Assembly (NCBI RefSeq): GCF_900168255.1
Contig: NZ_LT799838.1
Coordinates: 992,001-1,056,000 of the forward strand
Reading direction: 5' to 3'
Length of the DNA: 64,000 bases
Source: Psychrobacter sp. DAB_AL43B
GTDB lineage: Bacteria > Pseudomonadota > Gammaproteobacteria > Pseudomonadales > Moraxellaceae
Numbering within the stretch: the stretch's first letter is position 1; every line of letters starts with the position of its first letter. The notes beneath the pieces were generated by a model. It did not search any database. It saw only the letters and a list, made by a program, of their open reading frames with translations, and had not been told where the DNA came from. Of the stretch, positions 36,014-45,019 are shown piece by piece. The translations under genes were made by a program, and so were the position numbers.

Positions 36014-36826
36014 ATGCTAGGAAATCATTCAGCTGGCTCTGCACCGTCACTATTAGATTCAGGTGAGGTTGCCTCAAAAGTTTCAACCGAAGGGCTTAAC
36101 AGGCGTATCAGCAGCCAGTCGCTCGTTGATATTATGTATGACGGCTTTTACTTGGTGTTTTTATTACGCAACCATTATTTCAGCACTGAGCCACGCAGTT
36201 TCCGCCAAAAAATATATGAATTTTTAGATAAGTTTGAAATCAATGCCCGCAAAAAAGGTTTTTTGTCAGAAAATATCCATGAGGCAAAGTACGCTTATTG
36301 TGCGCTGATAGATGAGACGATCATGACCTCGCAAGAGCCAGCGTTTCAGACGCTAAAAGATGCATGGGAGCTAAATCCTTTACAGTTAGACTTATTTGGC
36401 TCTCAAATCGCTGGCAATGAGTTTTTTGAGCGCTTAGATGGCTTACGTGAACAAGGAGAAAAGCGCTTACCGGCGCTAGAAGTTTATCACTATGCTATGT
36501 TGCTTGGTTTTCAAGGTAAATATCGGCTTGAAGCCACTGAAAAGATTCGCTATCTGATCTCACGTTTGGGTGATGAGATTGAGCACTTACGTGGTAATAA
36601 AAATGAATTTTCACCATTTTGGGCGATTCCTGATCAAATCAAGCATACGCTCACTAATGAAACACCACTATGGGTGATTCTTGCGGTGATGGCTGTGTTA
36701 TTGAGCACGATATTTGCAACCATGTGGCATTTTACCAATCGTTTTTCTGATCATCAGTTGTCAGCGTATAGCAACGTCATTCAGGAAAACAAAGAACAAG
36801 CACATATCTCAATTTTCTTACCTTAA
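36014..36826 (+). CDS. tssL: T6SS inner-membrane protein TssL (DotU)
   Basis: A 270-residue DotU-family protein: a helical cytoplasmic domain (YDGFYLVFLLRNHYF; KYAYCALIDETIMTS; WELNPLQLDLFGSQIAGNEFFE; GFQGKYRLE) and one C-terminal membrane helix (LWVILAVMAVLLSTIFATMW). It forms the membrane complex with TssM and receives TssK. It has AGGAA before the ATG. It lacks the fused peptidoglycan-binding OmpA domain, so the separate OmpA-like protein at 24551 probably supplies anchoring. A 184-base gap with no gene separates it from tssK. Confidence 0.93.
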   Translation: MLGNHSAGSAPSLLDSGEVASKVSTEGLNRRISSQSLVDIMYDGFYLVFLLRNHYFSTEPRSFRQKIYEFLDKFEINARKKGFLSENIHEAKYAYCALIDETIMTSQEPAFQTLKDAWELNPLQLDLFGSQIAGNEFFERLDGLREQGEKRLPALEVYHYAMLLGFQGKYRLEATEKIRYLISRLGDEIEHLRGNKNEFSPFWAIPDQIKHTLTNETPLWVILAVMAVLLSTIFATMWHFTNRFSDHQLSAYSNVIQENKEQAHISIFLP

Positions 36827-36893
36827 ATGCGCTTATTTTAAGTGCGTTTGTCTTAAATTCCTTCCTCAGCACATCGCTTTAAAAAACAGCCGC

Positions 36894-36925
36894 CATAAAA
36901 AAACCCTCATCAAAGTGATGAGGGT
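36894..36925 (-). terminator. Terminator of tRNA-Asn
   Basis: ACCCTCATCA and TGATGAGGGT form a perfect ten-base stem around a three-base loop. On the minus strand seven T follow, so it serves the tRNA gene; on the plus strand the stem lies 70 bases past tssL but has no T run. Confidence 0.82.
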
Positions 36926-36981
36926 CTTGGCAAATGCCATAATCGAATCAAAGATGACTCAAAAAATTTACTACTAAAATA

Positions 36982-37057
36982 TGGCTCTCCAACCTGGGCT
37001 CGAACCAGGGACACACGGATTAACAGTCCGTTGCTCTACCAACTGAGCTATTGGAGA
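36982..37057 (-). tRNA. tRNA-Asn (anticodon GUU)
   Basis: Seventy-six bases on the minus strand fold as a tRNA. Acceptor arms TCTCCAA and TTGGAGA pair perfectly, the D arm is AGCTCAGTTGGTAGAGC, the anticodon loop CTGTTAA carries GTT, the T arm is CCTGGTTCGAGCCCAGG, and CCA is encoded. Confidence 0.97.
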
Positions 37058-37338
37058 ATAAGCTGTAAGTGTTTAATTGCTTACAACGAGCTTAGGAAGT
37101 CTCTAACGAGTTCTTGCTAAGTGGGGCGTATTCTAGCAAAGATAAAAAATAGGTCAAGCTTTATTTTCATATTTTTTTATAAAAACGTCGATACTGTGAT
37201 AAACGATGACAAAATATTTTATACACCAAATTTGTCTACCGTTTTATCTATATGCCCGTTTGCGAAGTAACAACAAATTGAGATGCTTAGTTATACTATA
37301 ATTATTTAGATTTGATAAATAAACGAAGCCATTGGTTA

Positions 37339-37382
37339 ATTAAAAAGTGATAATTAATTATTCTTGATCGTCACTTTTTAAT
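37339..37382. promoter_or_regulatory. Inverted repeat upstream of the SDR/cfa operon
   Basis: ATTAAAAAGTGA (37339-37350) and its perfect complement TCACTTTTTAAT (37371-37382) flank a 20-base AT-rich loop about 80 bases before the first gene of the operon. It may be an operator or mRNA hairpin. The rest of 37058-37460 is AT-rich with no supportable gene. Confidence 0.4.
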
Positions 37383-37460
37383 GACTAAAGATAGATTAAA
37401 TAGGCGTTTATCAAAACCAAATTGTATACAAGACAGCAAGCCAATAAAAGGATCTTTACG

Positions 37461-38198
37461 ATGACAGCGACGCTTAAAAAACAACACATTCTTATTACTG
37501 GTGCGACCTCTGGCATTGGTTATCAGCTGGCAAAAGACTATCTGCAAGAGGGGCAGCATGTTTATGCCGTTGGTCGTGATGATGATGCATTGTCTGAGCT
37601 AAAATCATTAGGAGCAGAAACCATAAATTTAGATCTCATGGATCGAGATAAAGTGATTGCCGCTTTTGACAAAATTAGTGACGTTGATTTGGCAATTTGT
37701 GGTGCGGGCATGTGTGAATATTTGGATATGCCAAACTTCGATAGTAGTGTTTTTATGAACGTTATGTCAGTGAATATGGGTACGTTATCACATGCCATTG
37801 AAGGGGTGTTGCCAAAGCTAATTGCCTCACGCGGTCGCTTGGTGGGGATGGGTTCCGCATCGGCCTACGTGCCCTTTGCCCGTGCTGAAGCTTATGGTAG
37901 TTCGAAGGCGGCCATCCATTATCTAATGAAAACCTTACAGATTAGCCTTGCACCGTATGACGTGTCGGTCAGCTTGGTAGTGCCCGGTTTTGTCGAAACC
38001 CCGATGACCAAACAAAACGACTTTCCGATGCCATTTATCCAAACGCCAGAGCAGGCAAGTCAAGCGATTCGAGATGGTATAAAGAGCGGTCATGATGTCA
38101 TCGAATTCCCCAAAAAACTCACCTTACCCTTAAAAGTATTAGGGACGTTACCAGATTTGGTCTGGAAGCAAGTCAGTGAAAAAATGAATAAAAAATAA
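37461..38198 (+). CDS. Short-chain dehydrogenase/reductase
   Basis: A 245-residue NAD(P)-dependent oxidoreductase of the SDR family. The cofactor motif ILITGATSGIG, NAG-equivalent CGAGMCEY, the catalytic Ser in MGSASAYVPF and the YGSSK (YxxxK) active site are all present. The ATG at 37461 with AAAAGGA upstream is preferred to the in-frame ATG at 37422. It heads a run of same-strand genes for lipid modification; its substrate is unknown, possibly a modified acyl chain. Confidence 0.85.
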   Translation: MTATLKKQHILITGATSGIGYQLAKDYLQEGQHVYAVGRDDDALSELKSLGAETINLDLMDRDKVIAAFDKISDVDLAICGAGMCEYLDMPNFDSSVFMNVMSVNMGTLSHAIEGVLPKLIASRGRLVGMGSASAYVPFARAEAYGSSKAAIHYLMKTLQISLAPYDVSVSLVVPGFVETPMTKQNDFPMPFIQTPEQASQAIRDGIKSGHDVIEFPKKLTLPLKVLGTLPDLVWKQVSEKMNKK

Positions 38199-38267
38199 TA
38201 AATCGTGATAGAGCCCAGAACATAGTAAAAAAATAACGTAATAAAGAAAACAACAAGGAACGCCTTT

Positions 38268-39926
38268 ATGTCGTTTATCCACCGTAAACGTAAAAATACA
38301 GAAATAATGGCTAAAAAATCTAGCAGCGTTTTACAAGATTCTTCCAACGTTCAAGCGAAAAAGCGTATCGCCATCATCGGCTCGGGCGTGTCAGGACTGA
38401 CTTGTGCTCATTATTTAGCGCCACAGCATGATGTCACAGTATTTGAAGCCAACGATTATATTGGCGGACACGTGAATACTATCGATGTGACGCTACAAGA
38501 GGGCAAAAAGGCAAAACCAAGAAAAGTAGAGAAAAGTGCTATAGATACTGGCTTTATCGTCTTTAATGAGCGTACTTATCCTAACTTTTTTCGTTTACTT
38601 TATGAGCTACAAGTACCGTTTCAAGCAACGGATATGAGTTTCTCAGTTAAAAATACCGCGCGTAATTTTGAATATAATGGTCATACACTCAATACTTTAT
38701 TATCGCAGCGCAAAAATATTCTTAACCCTAAGTTTTGGGCATTTATCACTGATATTTTGCGGTTCAATAAGCAGGTTCGTCAGCTGCGCCAAGATTATGA
38801 TGCGGCTCGCGCGCAAGGACAAGATGTCAGTGTCTTTACCGAGCAAACGCTAGGTAATTATCTTAATAGTAGTAAATACGGTGATCTGTTTACCGATAAT
38901 TATCTATTGCCAATGGTGTCCGCTATTTGGTCAACCAGTTTGAGCGAGGTACAAGACTTCCCCTTGGTTTTCTTTGCTCAATTCTTTGATAATCATGGTT
39001 TGCTCGATGTGGTCAATCGTCCGCAGTGGTTCACGATAAAAGGCGGCTCTAAGCAGTACGTGAATAAGCTGGTAACACGTTTTGTGAAAGCTGGCGGCAG
39101 CGTTCGAGTCAACAGTCCGGTGCAATCTGTTATTCGTCATGATGAGGCAGTCATTTTGACCGTCATTGATAGTAATGAAGCCGTTACTAAAGACAATAAA
39201 TCTGCGCAGCAACTGGTTTTTGATGAAGTTATCTTTGCTTGTCATGCGGATACGGCGCTTAAAATCTTAAAAGATACCAGTCCTGCTGAGCAGGAAGTAC
39301 TGAGTCATTTCAAGTTTACAAGTAATACCGCTGCCCTGCATACCGACACGACCGTCTTGCCGAAAAAGCCACTTGCATGGGCAAGTTGGAACTATTTAAT
39401 TGATGATAAAAATTCTACTCAAAATAGCAAAGGACAGACGCAAGCTTCAGTGAAACCAGTATTGACCTATCATATGAATATTTTGCAGCGTTTAACCAAG
39501 CAGCATAATTATTTAGTGACGCTAAATCACGAGGTAGATGAGAGTCAAGTTATCAAGCGGATTGACTATAGCCATCCTGTATTTAACAACGAGACGATTG
39601 ACGCGCAAGCTCAGTGGTCGCGGATTTCTGGTATTGGCTTGCATACTCATTTTTGTGGTGCTTATTGGTTTAATGGTTTTCATGAAGATGGGGTGCGCAG
39701 CGCTCTGCGTGTTTGTCAGGCATTAAAATGCAACATTGATATTAAGGATAGCGTTGACCAAAGCCATTTACCGGATGCCGAGAGTGCGCATACATCGTTT
39801 CGCTATAAAGACTTGCCGATAAAAGCAGACAAACAGTCGCGTAAACTCAAAAAACGTCAGGTAATGACTGCCACTACTAATCAAAAATTGGTGGAATATA
39901 TCGCGACTTTACAGCCAGATGCCTAA
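38268..39926 (+). CDS. FAD-dependent amine-oxidase-like oxidoreductase
   Basis: A 552-residue flavoprotein. The FAD-binding motif IAIIGSGVSGLTCAHYLA starts at about residue 35, with FEANDYIGGHVNTI following. The family is that commonly placed beside DUF1365 and cyclopropane-fatty-acid synthase genes in proteobacteria. A related gene cluster has been tied to fatty-acid modification and photo-oxidative stress in other bacteria; the exact reaction here is not known. Late motifs GIGLHTHFCGAYWFNGFHED fit the C-terminal FAD contact. AAGGA precedes the start. The last 60 residues are basic and lineage-specific. Confidence 0.85.
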   Translation: MSFIHRKRKNTEIMAKKSSSVLQDSSNVQAKKRIAIIGSGVSGLTCAHYLAPQHDVTVFEANDYIGGHVNTIDVTLQEGKKAKPRKVEKSAIDTGFIVFNERTYPNFFRLLYELQVPFQATDMSFSVKNTARNFEYNGHTLNTLLSQRKNILNPKFWAFITDILRFNKQVRQLRQDYDAARAQGQDVSVFTEQTLGNYLNSSKYGDLFTDNYLLPMVSAIWSTSLSEVQDFPLVFFAQFFDNHGLLDVVNRPQWFTIKGGSKQYVNKLVTRFVKAGGSVRVNSPVQSVIRHDEAVILTVIDSNEAVTKDNKSAQQLVFDEVIFACHADTALKILKDTSPAEQEVLSHFKFTSNTAALHTDTTVLPKKPLAWASWNYLIDDKNSTQNSKGQTQASVKPVLTYHMNILQRLTKQHNYLVTLNHEVDESQVIKRIDYSHPVFNNETIDAQAQWSRISGIGLHTHFCGAYWFNGFHEDGVRSALRVCQALKCNIDIKDSVDQSHLPDAESAHTSFRYKDLPIKADKQSRKLKKRQVMTATTNQKLVEYIATLQPDA

Positions 39927-40006
39927 GCATTTGATGGGAAAAAACTGGGTTGTTTTGCTCGTCGTAAAGCCAAAAATATATAGTAGAATTAATGGGAGAG
40001 AGCACT

Positions 40007-41092
40007 ATGACTGGTTCAACGCCTCCGTCTGACAGGATATTAAATCAAGCGTCGCCTGATAGTTATAAGAGCTTGCCGCACCAACTGTTTCATGGAACGA
40101 CATGGCATAGTCGGCTGTTACCGAGTATGCATAAATTTGCTTATCCTTATCGCTATTGGGGTGTCAATATTAGTGCGTTATTAGCAGGGCGAGCACTTCC
40201 AGAAGTAGAGACGGAAATCCTTAGCAATAATAAAATTCTAAGAAAATTACCATTAAAAAGAGTGTTATCCAAGAAGGTTTTCTCAAAAGGATTGCAATTA
40301 TTCTCAGCAAAGAAAAAAGCTTTGCAGCAGTTCTGTCCTGATGATTATCTACAAGGACTAAGCTCGCAAGAGTTAAATAGCCTAAGTAAAAATAAAGATT
40401 TGAACAATGAAAGCAAAACTTCAGATAAAAAAAGTACTTTAGATAGAAATGAATCTTTAATAGATGTCCAAGCGCTTGAACAACGTTTGATTCAAGCCTT
40501 TACAGAAAGGACAGGTAGTGCGCCAACAGGCGATATGATTGGTATGGTTGTTTGCCGCAATGCTGGTATCTATTTCAGCCCAGTGAATTTCTACTTGGGT
40601 TTTGATATGGAGCAAAAGCCAACCCATTTATTGGCTGAAGTATCGAATACGCCGTGGGATAAACGTCATTATTATGGGTTTTTATTAGATGGCGCGAATA
40701 CTGAGTTTTGTCACGATAAAGACTTTCATGTGTCACCTTTTAATCCCATTGACCAGCAGTATTGCTGGCAAGTGGCGATAAAAAGTGCAGTAAAAAATGA
40801 GGATAAAAAACAGTCAGATAACGGCTTGCAAGTTCGTATTGCTATTAATATCAGTGATGAACGCGGCGAAGTATTAAAAACCGGCATAAAAATGTCAGGC
40901 ATACCAATGACAGCGACGACGATTCGCGAGAGCTTGCGAAAAAATCCACTGATGAATGTGACTTCTTTAATGCGTATTTATTGGCATGCTTTTAAACTCT
41001 ACGCCATTAAAAAAGTACCTTATATTAATTACGATGAAAAGTTAGCTGATAGCCAACAGCAAAATGAGAGTACTCAAAAGGATATTTCTTGA
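40007..41092 (+). CDS. DUF1365 family protein
   Basis: A protein of about 361 residues in the DUF1365 family. The hallmark HGTTWHSRLLPSMHKFAYP near the N-terminus is followed by FYLGFDMEQKPTHLLAEVSNTPWDKRHYY, CHDKDFHVSPFNP and a C-terminal YWHAFKLYAIKKVP. A Lys/Asn/Ser-rich insertion at about residues 125-145 is not typical. The second ATG (40007) is favoured because GGGAGAGAG lies just before it. Its gene stands between the flavoprotein and cfa, the conserved order for this operon. Biochemical role unknown; probably fatty-acyl modification. Confidence 0.85.
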   Translation: MTGSTPPSDRILNQASPDSYKSLPHQLFHGTTWHSRLLPSMHKFAYPYRYWGVNISALLAGRALPEVETEILSNNKILRKLPLKRVLSKKVFSKGLQLFSAKKKALQQFCPDDYLQGLSSQELNSLSKNKDLNNESKTSDKKSTLDRNESLIDVQALEQRLIQAFTERTGSAPTGDMIGMVVCRNAGIYFSPVNFYLGFDMEQKPTHLLAEVSNTPWDKRHYYGFLLDGANTEFCHDKDFHVSPFNPIDQQYCWQVAIKSAVKNEDKKQSDNGLQVRIAINISDERGEVLKTGIKMSGIPMTATTIRESLRKNPLMNVTSLMRIYWHAFKLYAIKKVPYINYDEKLADSQQQNESTQKDIS

Positions 41093-41206
41093 TAGTTAGA
41101 GTTTCAGATAATGGTTAGATAACTATTTCAACAGCTAGCCACCGCCAGCTCAATGCCAAAATTTAGAGCGCTTAATTTAGAGTACTTAGACAAGGATGAA
41201 TAAATA

Positions 41207-42598
41207 ATGTCAGCACGACCGACCGACCGAGCACCCGCTTCAAAACTAGGAAAAATGACCGCGAGCATGCGCCGAACGGTCAATGACAGTACGATTTTGC
41301 AACCAGTAACCAACAGCGTGGATTATTTGGCAAAACAAGCCATATTTCGTGCTCTAAAACATATTCAATTTGGCAGTATCACTATTATTGAAGACTTTGC
41401 TGGACAGCCGTCCAAGACTCATCATTTTGGCAGTAAATCTTCTAACACCCAAAGCAGCTCAGCCATTGGTCGTCATCCATTAGACGTGACGCTCATGATC
41501 CATGACAGTAGCGTTTATCGTCAATTACTGTTTGGTGGCTCTATTGCGCTAGCGGACAGCTATATTAACGCTGAATGGGATACGAACGATTTAACGGGAT
41601 TGATTCGATTGGCAGCGCGTAACTTAGCCGTGCTTAATAAGCTAGAGAACCGCTTTGCTGGGATCAGTAAAACCTTTGAGAGGGCAAATCATAAGCTGCG
41701 CAGTAACGATCAGTCTGGCTCAAAGTCCAATATTCTAGCGCATTACGATTTGGGCAATGATATGTACCAGCAGTTTTTAGATGATACGATGATGTACTCA
41801 TCAGCGGTCTATAAAAACCCAGAGGCGACATTGGCTGAGGCGCAGCAGCATAAATTAGCATTGATTTGCCAACGTCTTCAACTAACGGCTGATGACCATG
41901 TGATCGAAATTGGTACTGGCTGGGGCGGTTTTGCTATTTATGCAGCAAAGCATTATGGCTGTCACATAACGACGACTATCTCTGACGCACAGTACGAAGA
42001 GGCGCAGCGCCGTGTTGAAGCGGCTGGACTCTCTGATAAAATCACCCTACTCAAGCAAGATTATCGTGAGCTGACAGGGCAATATGACAAATTGGTCAGT
42101 ATTGAGATGATTGAGGCGGTCGGACATGAATATTTGCCGACGTTTTTTGCTAAATGTAATAGCTTGCTCAAGCCAACGGGGTTGATGGTGCTGCAAGCAA
42201 TTACTTTTAATGATCAAAACTATAAAAGCTATATAGAATCGGTGGATTTTATCCAAACTCATATTTTTCCAGGTGGTTGCTTGCTGTCCAATCAAGAGCT
42301 GAATACACAGTTCACACAACAGACGGATATGGTCATCAAGCAGCTGCACGATTATGGTTTTGACTACGCACATACTTTGCGAGATTGGCGCATAGCATTT
42401 ATGGCGCAGCGCGAAGAGATTAAAGCGCTCGGTTATGATGAGGCTTTTATTCGCTTGTGGGCGTTTTATTTTTGCTACTGTGAAGGTGGATTCTTGGAGC
42501 GGACGATTGGCGTGGTACAAGTCACGGCGGTTAAGCCAGACAATATCGATACACTACATTTTTCTGATTTACCAAGTGCCGAGAGCATCACGGCATAA
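41207..42598 (+). CDS. cfa: Cyclopropane-fatty-acyl-phospholipid synthase family protein
   Basis: SAM-dependent methyltransferase of the CFA synthase family, 463 residues, acting on unsaturated acyl chains of membrane phospholipids. The N-terminal lipid-binding region is followed by HYDLGNDMYQQFLDDTMMYSSAVY, the SAM motif VIEIGTGWGGFAIYAA, and YDKLVSIEMIEAVGHEY. Late motifs FPGGCLLSN and FYFCYCEGGFLERTIGVVQV are family signatures. AAGGATG precedes the start. Given its operon (SDR, flavoprotein, DUF1365, DUF2177) it may be a specialised methylase rather than the housekeeping Cfa. A hairpin overlaps its stop codon. Confidence 0.92.
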   Translation: MSARPTDRAPASKLGKMTASMRRTVNDSTILQPVTNSVDYLAKQAIFRALKHIQFGSITIIEDFAGQPSKTHHFGSKSSNTQSSSAIGRHPLDVTLMIHDSSVYRQLLFGGSIALADSYINAEWDTNDLTGLIRLAARNLAVLNKLENRFAGISKTFERANHKLRSNDQSGSKSNILAHYDLGNDMYQQFLDDTMMYSSAVYKNPEATLAEAQQHKLALICQRLQLTADDHVIEIGTGWGGFAIYAAKHYGCHITTTISDAQYEEAQRRVEAAGLSDKITLLKQDYRELTGQYDKLVSIEMIEAVGHEYLPTFFAKCNSLLKPTGLMVLQAITFNDQNYKSYIESVDFIQTHIFPGGCLLSNQELNTQFTQQTDMVIKQLHDYGFDYAHTLRDWRIAFMAQREEIKALGYDEAFIRLWAFYFCYCEGGFLERTIGVVQVTAVKPDNIDTLHFSDLPSAESITA

Positions 42599-42633
42599 CT
42601 GCTTAATCAAACAATAAGTTTGATTAAGCAGTT
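42597..42633 (+). promoter_or_regulatory. Perfect 16-bp hairpin at the cfa stop codon
   Basis: AACTGCTTAATCAAAC (42597-42612) and GTTTGATTAAGCAGTT (42618-42633) are perfect complements around a five-base loop and begin inside the cfa stop codon. No T run follows. It may stabilise the upstream mRNA or partly attenuate transcription into the DUF2177 gene. Confidence 0.7.
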
Positions 42634-42681
42634 ATGTAACTCATATTTCATATTTAGCGACCATCATAAAAGGATATTATC

Positions 42682-43092
42682 ATGGGTTATATATATATTT
42701 ATCTTGCTTCCGTTGCTATATTTTTGGGCATTGATGCGGTTTGGCTCAAGACAATGACGGGTCTTTTTTATGAAAAGCGTATTGGGCATTTGCTCGCCGA
42801 TGAGCCCAATATGATTGCAGCTGGCGTGTTTTATATGTTCTATCTGCTGGCGCTGTGTATTATTATTTTATACCCACAAATCAGATCAAATGCGCCGATT
42901 CACCATATTTTCTTATTGGGCGCTTTAATAGGATTGATGGCTTACGGTACTTATGATTTTACCAGCTTAGCGTTATATAAAGGTTTTACTATGGACACCG
43001 CTTTGGTTGATTTTGCTTGGGGCGGCATTTTAACGGGTTCAGTGAGTGCTATCGTGGCTTGGCTTGCTTATCGTTTTCATTGGTTAAGCTAA
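42682..43092 (+). CDS. DUF2177 family membrane protein
   Basis: A 136-residue protein with four hydrophobic helices (YIYIYLASVAIFLGIDAVWL, GVFYMFYLLALCIIILYP, IFLLGALIGLMAYGTYDFT, FAWGGILTGSVSAIVAWLAY). GIDAVWLKTM and YDFTSLALYKGFT...DFAWGG are DUF2177 signatures. This family is often next to cfa and DUF1365 genes. AAAAGGA precedes the ATG. Function unknown; location inner membrane. Confidence 0.88.
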   Translation: MGYIYIYLASVAIFLGIDAVWLKTMTGLFYEKRIGHLLADEPNMIAAGVFYMFYLLALCIIILYPQIRSNAPIHHIFLLGALIGLMAYGTYDFTSLALYKGFTMDTALVDFAWGGILTGSVSAIVAWLAYRFHWLS

Positions 43093-43188
43093 TCTATTGG
43101 TTAAGGTGAATCGACTATATTTGCGCTGTGGCAATTGCTGCTGTATAAATAACACTTTAAATAGTTTTTACACCCGTTAAGGAACACT

Positions 43189-43737
43189 ATGTCGCAATAC
43201 AATACCAGCTCCACCGCTAAAAGAGTCCCATTAAACCATGAGCTATATATGTCAGTGCTTATGACGCCAGATATGGCCAATTTTATTGGTAATGTCCATG
43301 GTGGGGATTTGCTCAAGATGCTGGACCAAGTCGCTTATGCGTGTGCCAGTCGATATAGTGGTAGTTATGTGGTGACACTATCGGTCGATCAAGTGATGTT
43401 CCGTGAGCCTATTCATGTCGGTGAGTTGGTGACGTTTGCGGCCAGCGTCAATTATGTCGGAAAAACCTCAATGGAAGTCGGTATTCGAGTGGAGGCAGAG
43501 GATGTACGTGCACGTACCGTTCGTCATACCAACAGCTGTTACTTTACGATGGTGGCGATTGATGAGAATCGTAAGCCAACGCTAATCCCTGAGCTTGAGA
43601 TTAAAGATGCCTTGCAACAATGCCGCTTTGATGCAGGCTTAGAGCGCAAAAAGCTGCGTATGGAAGGCTCGCAACGTATCAGCTGCGACATCAGTAAATT
43701 CACTAATAAAGTAGCAAGTGCAGAGTCTGCTCATTAA
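43189..43737 (+). CDS. Acyl-CoA thioesterase, hotdog fold
   Basis: A 182-residue hotdog-fold thioesterase. NFIGNVHGGDLLKMLDQVAYACASRY carries the typical HGG..L..D pattern (Asp as catalytic acid), and VTLSVDQVMFREPIHVGE is the second family motif. It hydrolyses acyl-CoA to fatty acid and CoA. AAGGA precedes the ATG. It is 96 bases beyond the DUF2177 gene and may share its transcript. Confidence 0.9.
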   Translation: MSQYNTSSTAKRVPLNHELYMSVLMTPDMANFIGNVHGGDLLKMLDQVAYACASRYSGSYVVTLSVDQVMFREPIHVGELVTFAASVNYVGKTSMEVGIRVEAEDVRARTVRHTNSCYFTMVAIDENRKPTLIPELEIKDALQQCRFDAGLERKKLRMEGSQRISCDISKFTNKVASAESAH

Positions 43738-43893
43738 TGCAGACAATGAACATACTCTCACCAAAACATTACTGATATATACAAGGTTTTTGACTACATT
43801 AAATGAAAGCTAAAGTGTCTAATAAAATCAGCTAGCGACTATATATAGCTAGTCTGGTTTTATACCTTAAACCATTCATTTATTGAGGCTCAG

Positions 43894-44994
43894 ATGAGTT
43901 TAAAACCGTCAAAATCTGATGATGCAAAATCCGAGCCAATGCCGCGCGCTGATACAAGCGGCATTGGTCGCCCTCGCGCTCCAAATCCTTTCAATGCTCC
44001 AGATGACATTCATTCTGACCAACCTAAATCTGCGCCTAACCCTGATGACAAAAAATCGAGCTCATTAGTAACGGTTCTGATTGCAGTTGGTGCCAATCTC
44101 ATTATTGCCATTGCCAAAACAGTCGCTGCATTTATGACAGGCTCTGCTTCTATGATAGCGGAATCTGCGCATTCTTGGGCAGACGCGGGCAATGGTACTT
44201 TGTTGATTATTGCAGAAAAAAAGTCAATCAAGCCTGCTGATAAAAGCCATCCATTAGGCTATGGTAAAGAGTCGTATGTATGGTCGATGATTGCAGCATT
44301 TGGCGTCTTTATGGCAGGGTCAGTGGTTTCTATTTATACTGGTATTACCGAGTGGAATGCAGCTGAGACTGAAACCAACTATACCATCGGTTTTATTATC
44401 TTAGCAGTCGCCTTTGTACTAGAAGGATTTTCTTTAACACAGGCGTATTTGCAAAGTAAAAAACATGGCGAAGCGATTAATGTCAGTGCCATAGGTTATG
44501 TGATTGATACGTCTAATCCTACCTTGCGTGGAGTATTTTTTGAAGATTTGGCAGCAGTCATCGGGTTGGTTGTGGCGGCAGCTGCGATGGCAATGCATGC
44601 CTATACTGGTGAGCCATTTTGGGATGCGCTTGGGTCTATCATTGTTGGTATATTGCTTGCCGTTGTGGCAGTCTTTTTAATCAGTCGTAATCGCGATTTT
44701 TTAGTGGGCTATAGAGTCTCAGAAAAAATGCACGATTATATCTTAGCAGAACTGCTCAAGCATCCAGATATTGACAGTGTTTCTTACTTGCATTTAGAGT
44801 GGGTAGGTCCAAAAAAAATATTTATGGTCGCGGCGGTCGATATTGCTGGCAATCAGCATGAGCAAGAAATTGCGCACAAGTTTGAAAGTATAGAAAATCA
44901 GTTTCGTAGTCAGGCGTTGTTCCAAGAAGCTATTTTAACCTTGTCGGTCCCTAATGCCGAAATCTTACGCTTGCCTGACACTGAAAATCCATAA
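43894..44994 (+). CDS. Cation diffusion facilitator family transporter
   Basis: A 366-residue inner-membrane metal/proton antiporter of the CDF family. A disordered 50-residue Ser/Pro/Asp-rich N-terminus precedes the first helices. The motif SMIAESAHSWADAGN gives the intramembrane His and Asp site, and HPLGYGKESYVWS the family loop. The last third is the cytoplasmic domain (DSVSYLHLEWVGPKKIFMVA). GAGG precedes the ATG. Metal specificity is not decidable; His plus Asp in helix 2 suggests zinc. Confidence 0.88.
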   Translation: MSLKPSKSDDAKSEPMPRADTSGIGRPRAPNPFNAPDDIHSDQPKSAPNPDDKKSSSLVTVLIAVGANLIIAIAKTVAAFMTGSASMIAESAHSWADAGNGTLLIIAEKKSIKPADKSHPLGYGKESYVWSMIAAFGVFMAGSVVSIYTGITEWNAAETETNYTIGFIILAVAFVLEGFSLTQAYLQSKKHGEAINVSAIGYVIDTSNPTLRGVFFEDLAAVIGLVVAAAAMAMHAYTGEPFWDALGSIIVGILLAVVAVFLISRNRDFLVGYRVSEKMHDYILAELLKHPDIDSVSYLHLEWVGPKKIFMVAAVDIAGNQHEQEIAHKFESIENQFRSQALFQEAILTLSVPNAEILRLPDTENP

Positions 44995-45019
44995 TCCATA
45001 ATAATAATGAGAGTATAAT

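Noticed and set aside
36982..37057. tRNA-Asn as integration site of a T6SS genomic island
   Set aside because: No integrase gene and no direct repeat of the tRNA 3' end was found on the far side of the T6SS region.
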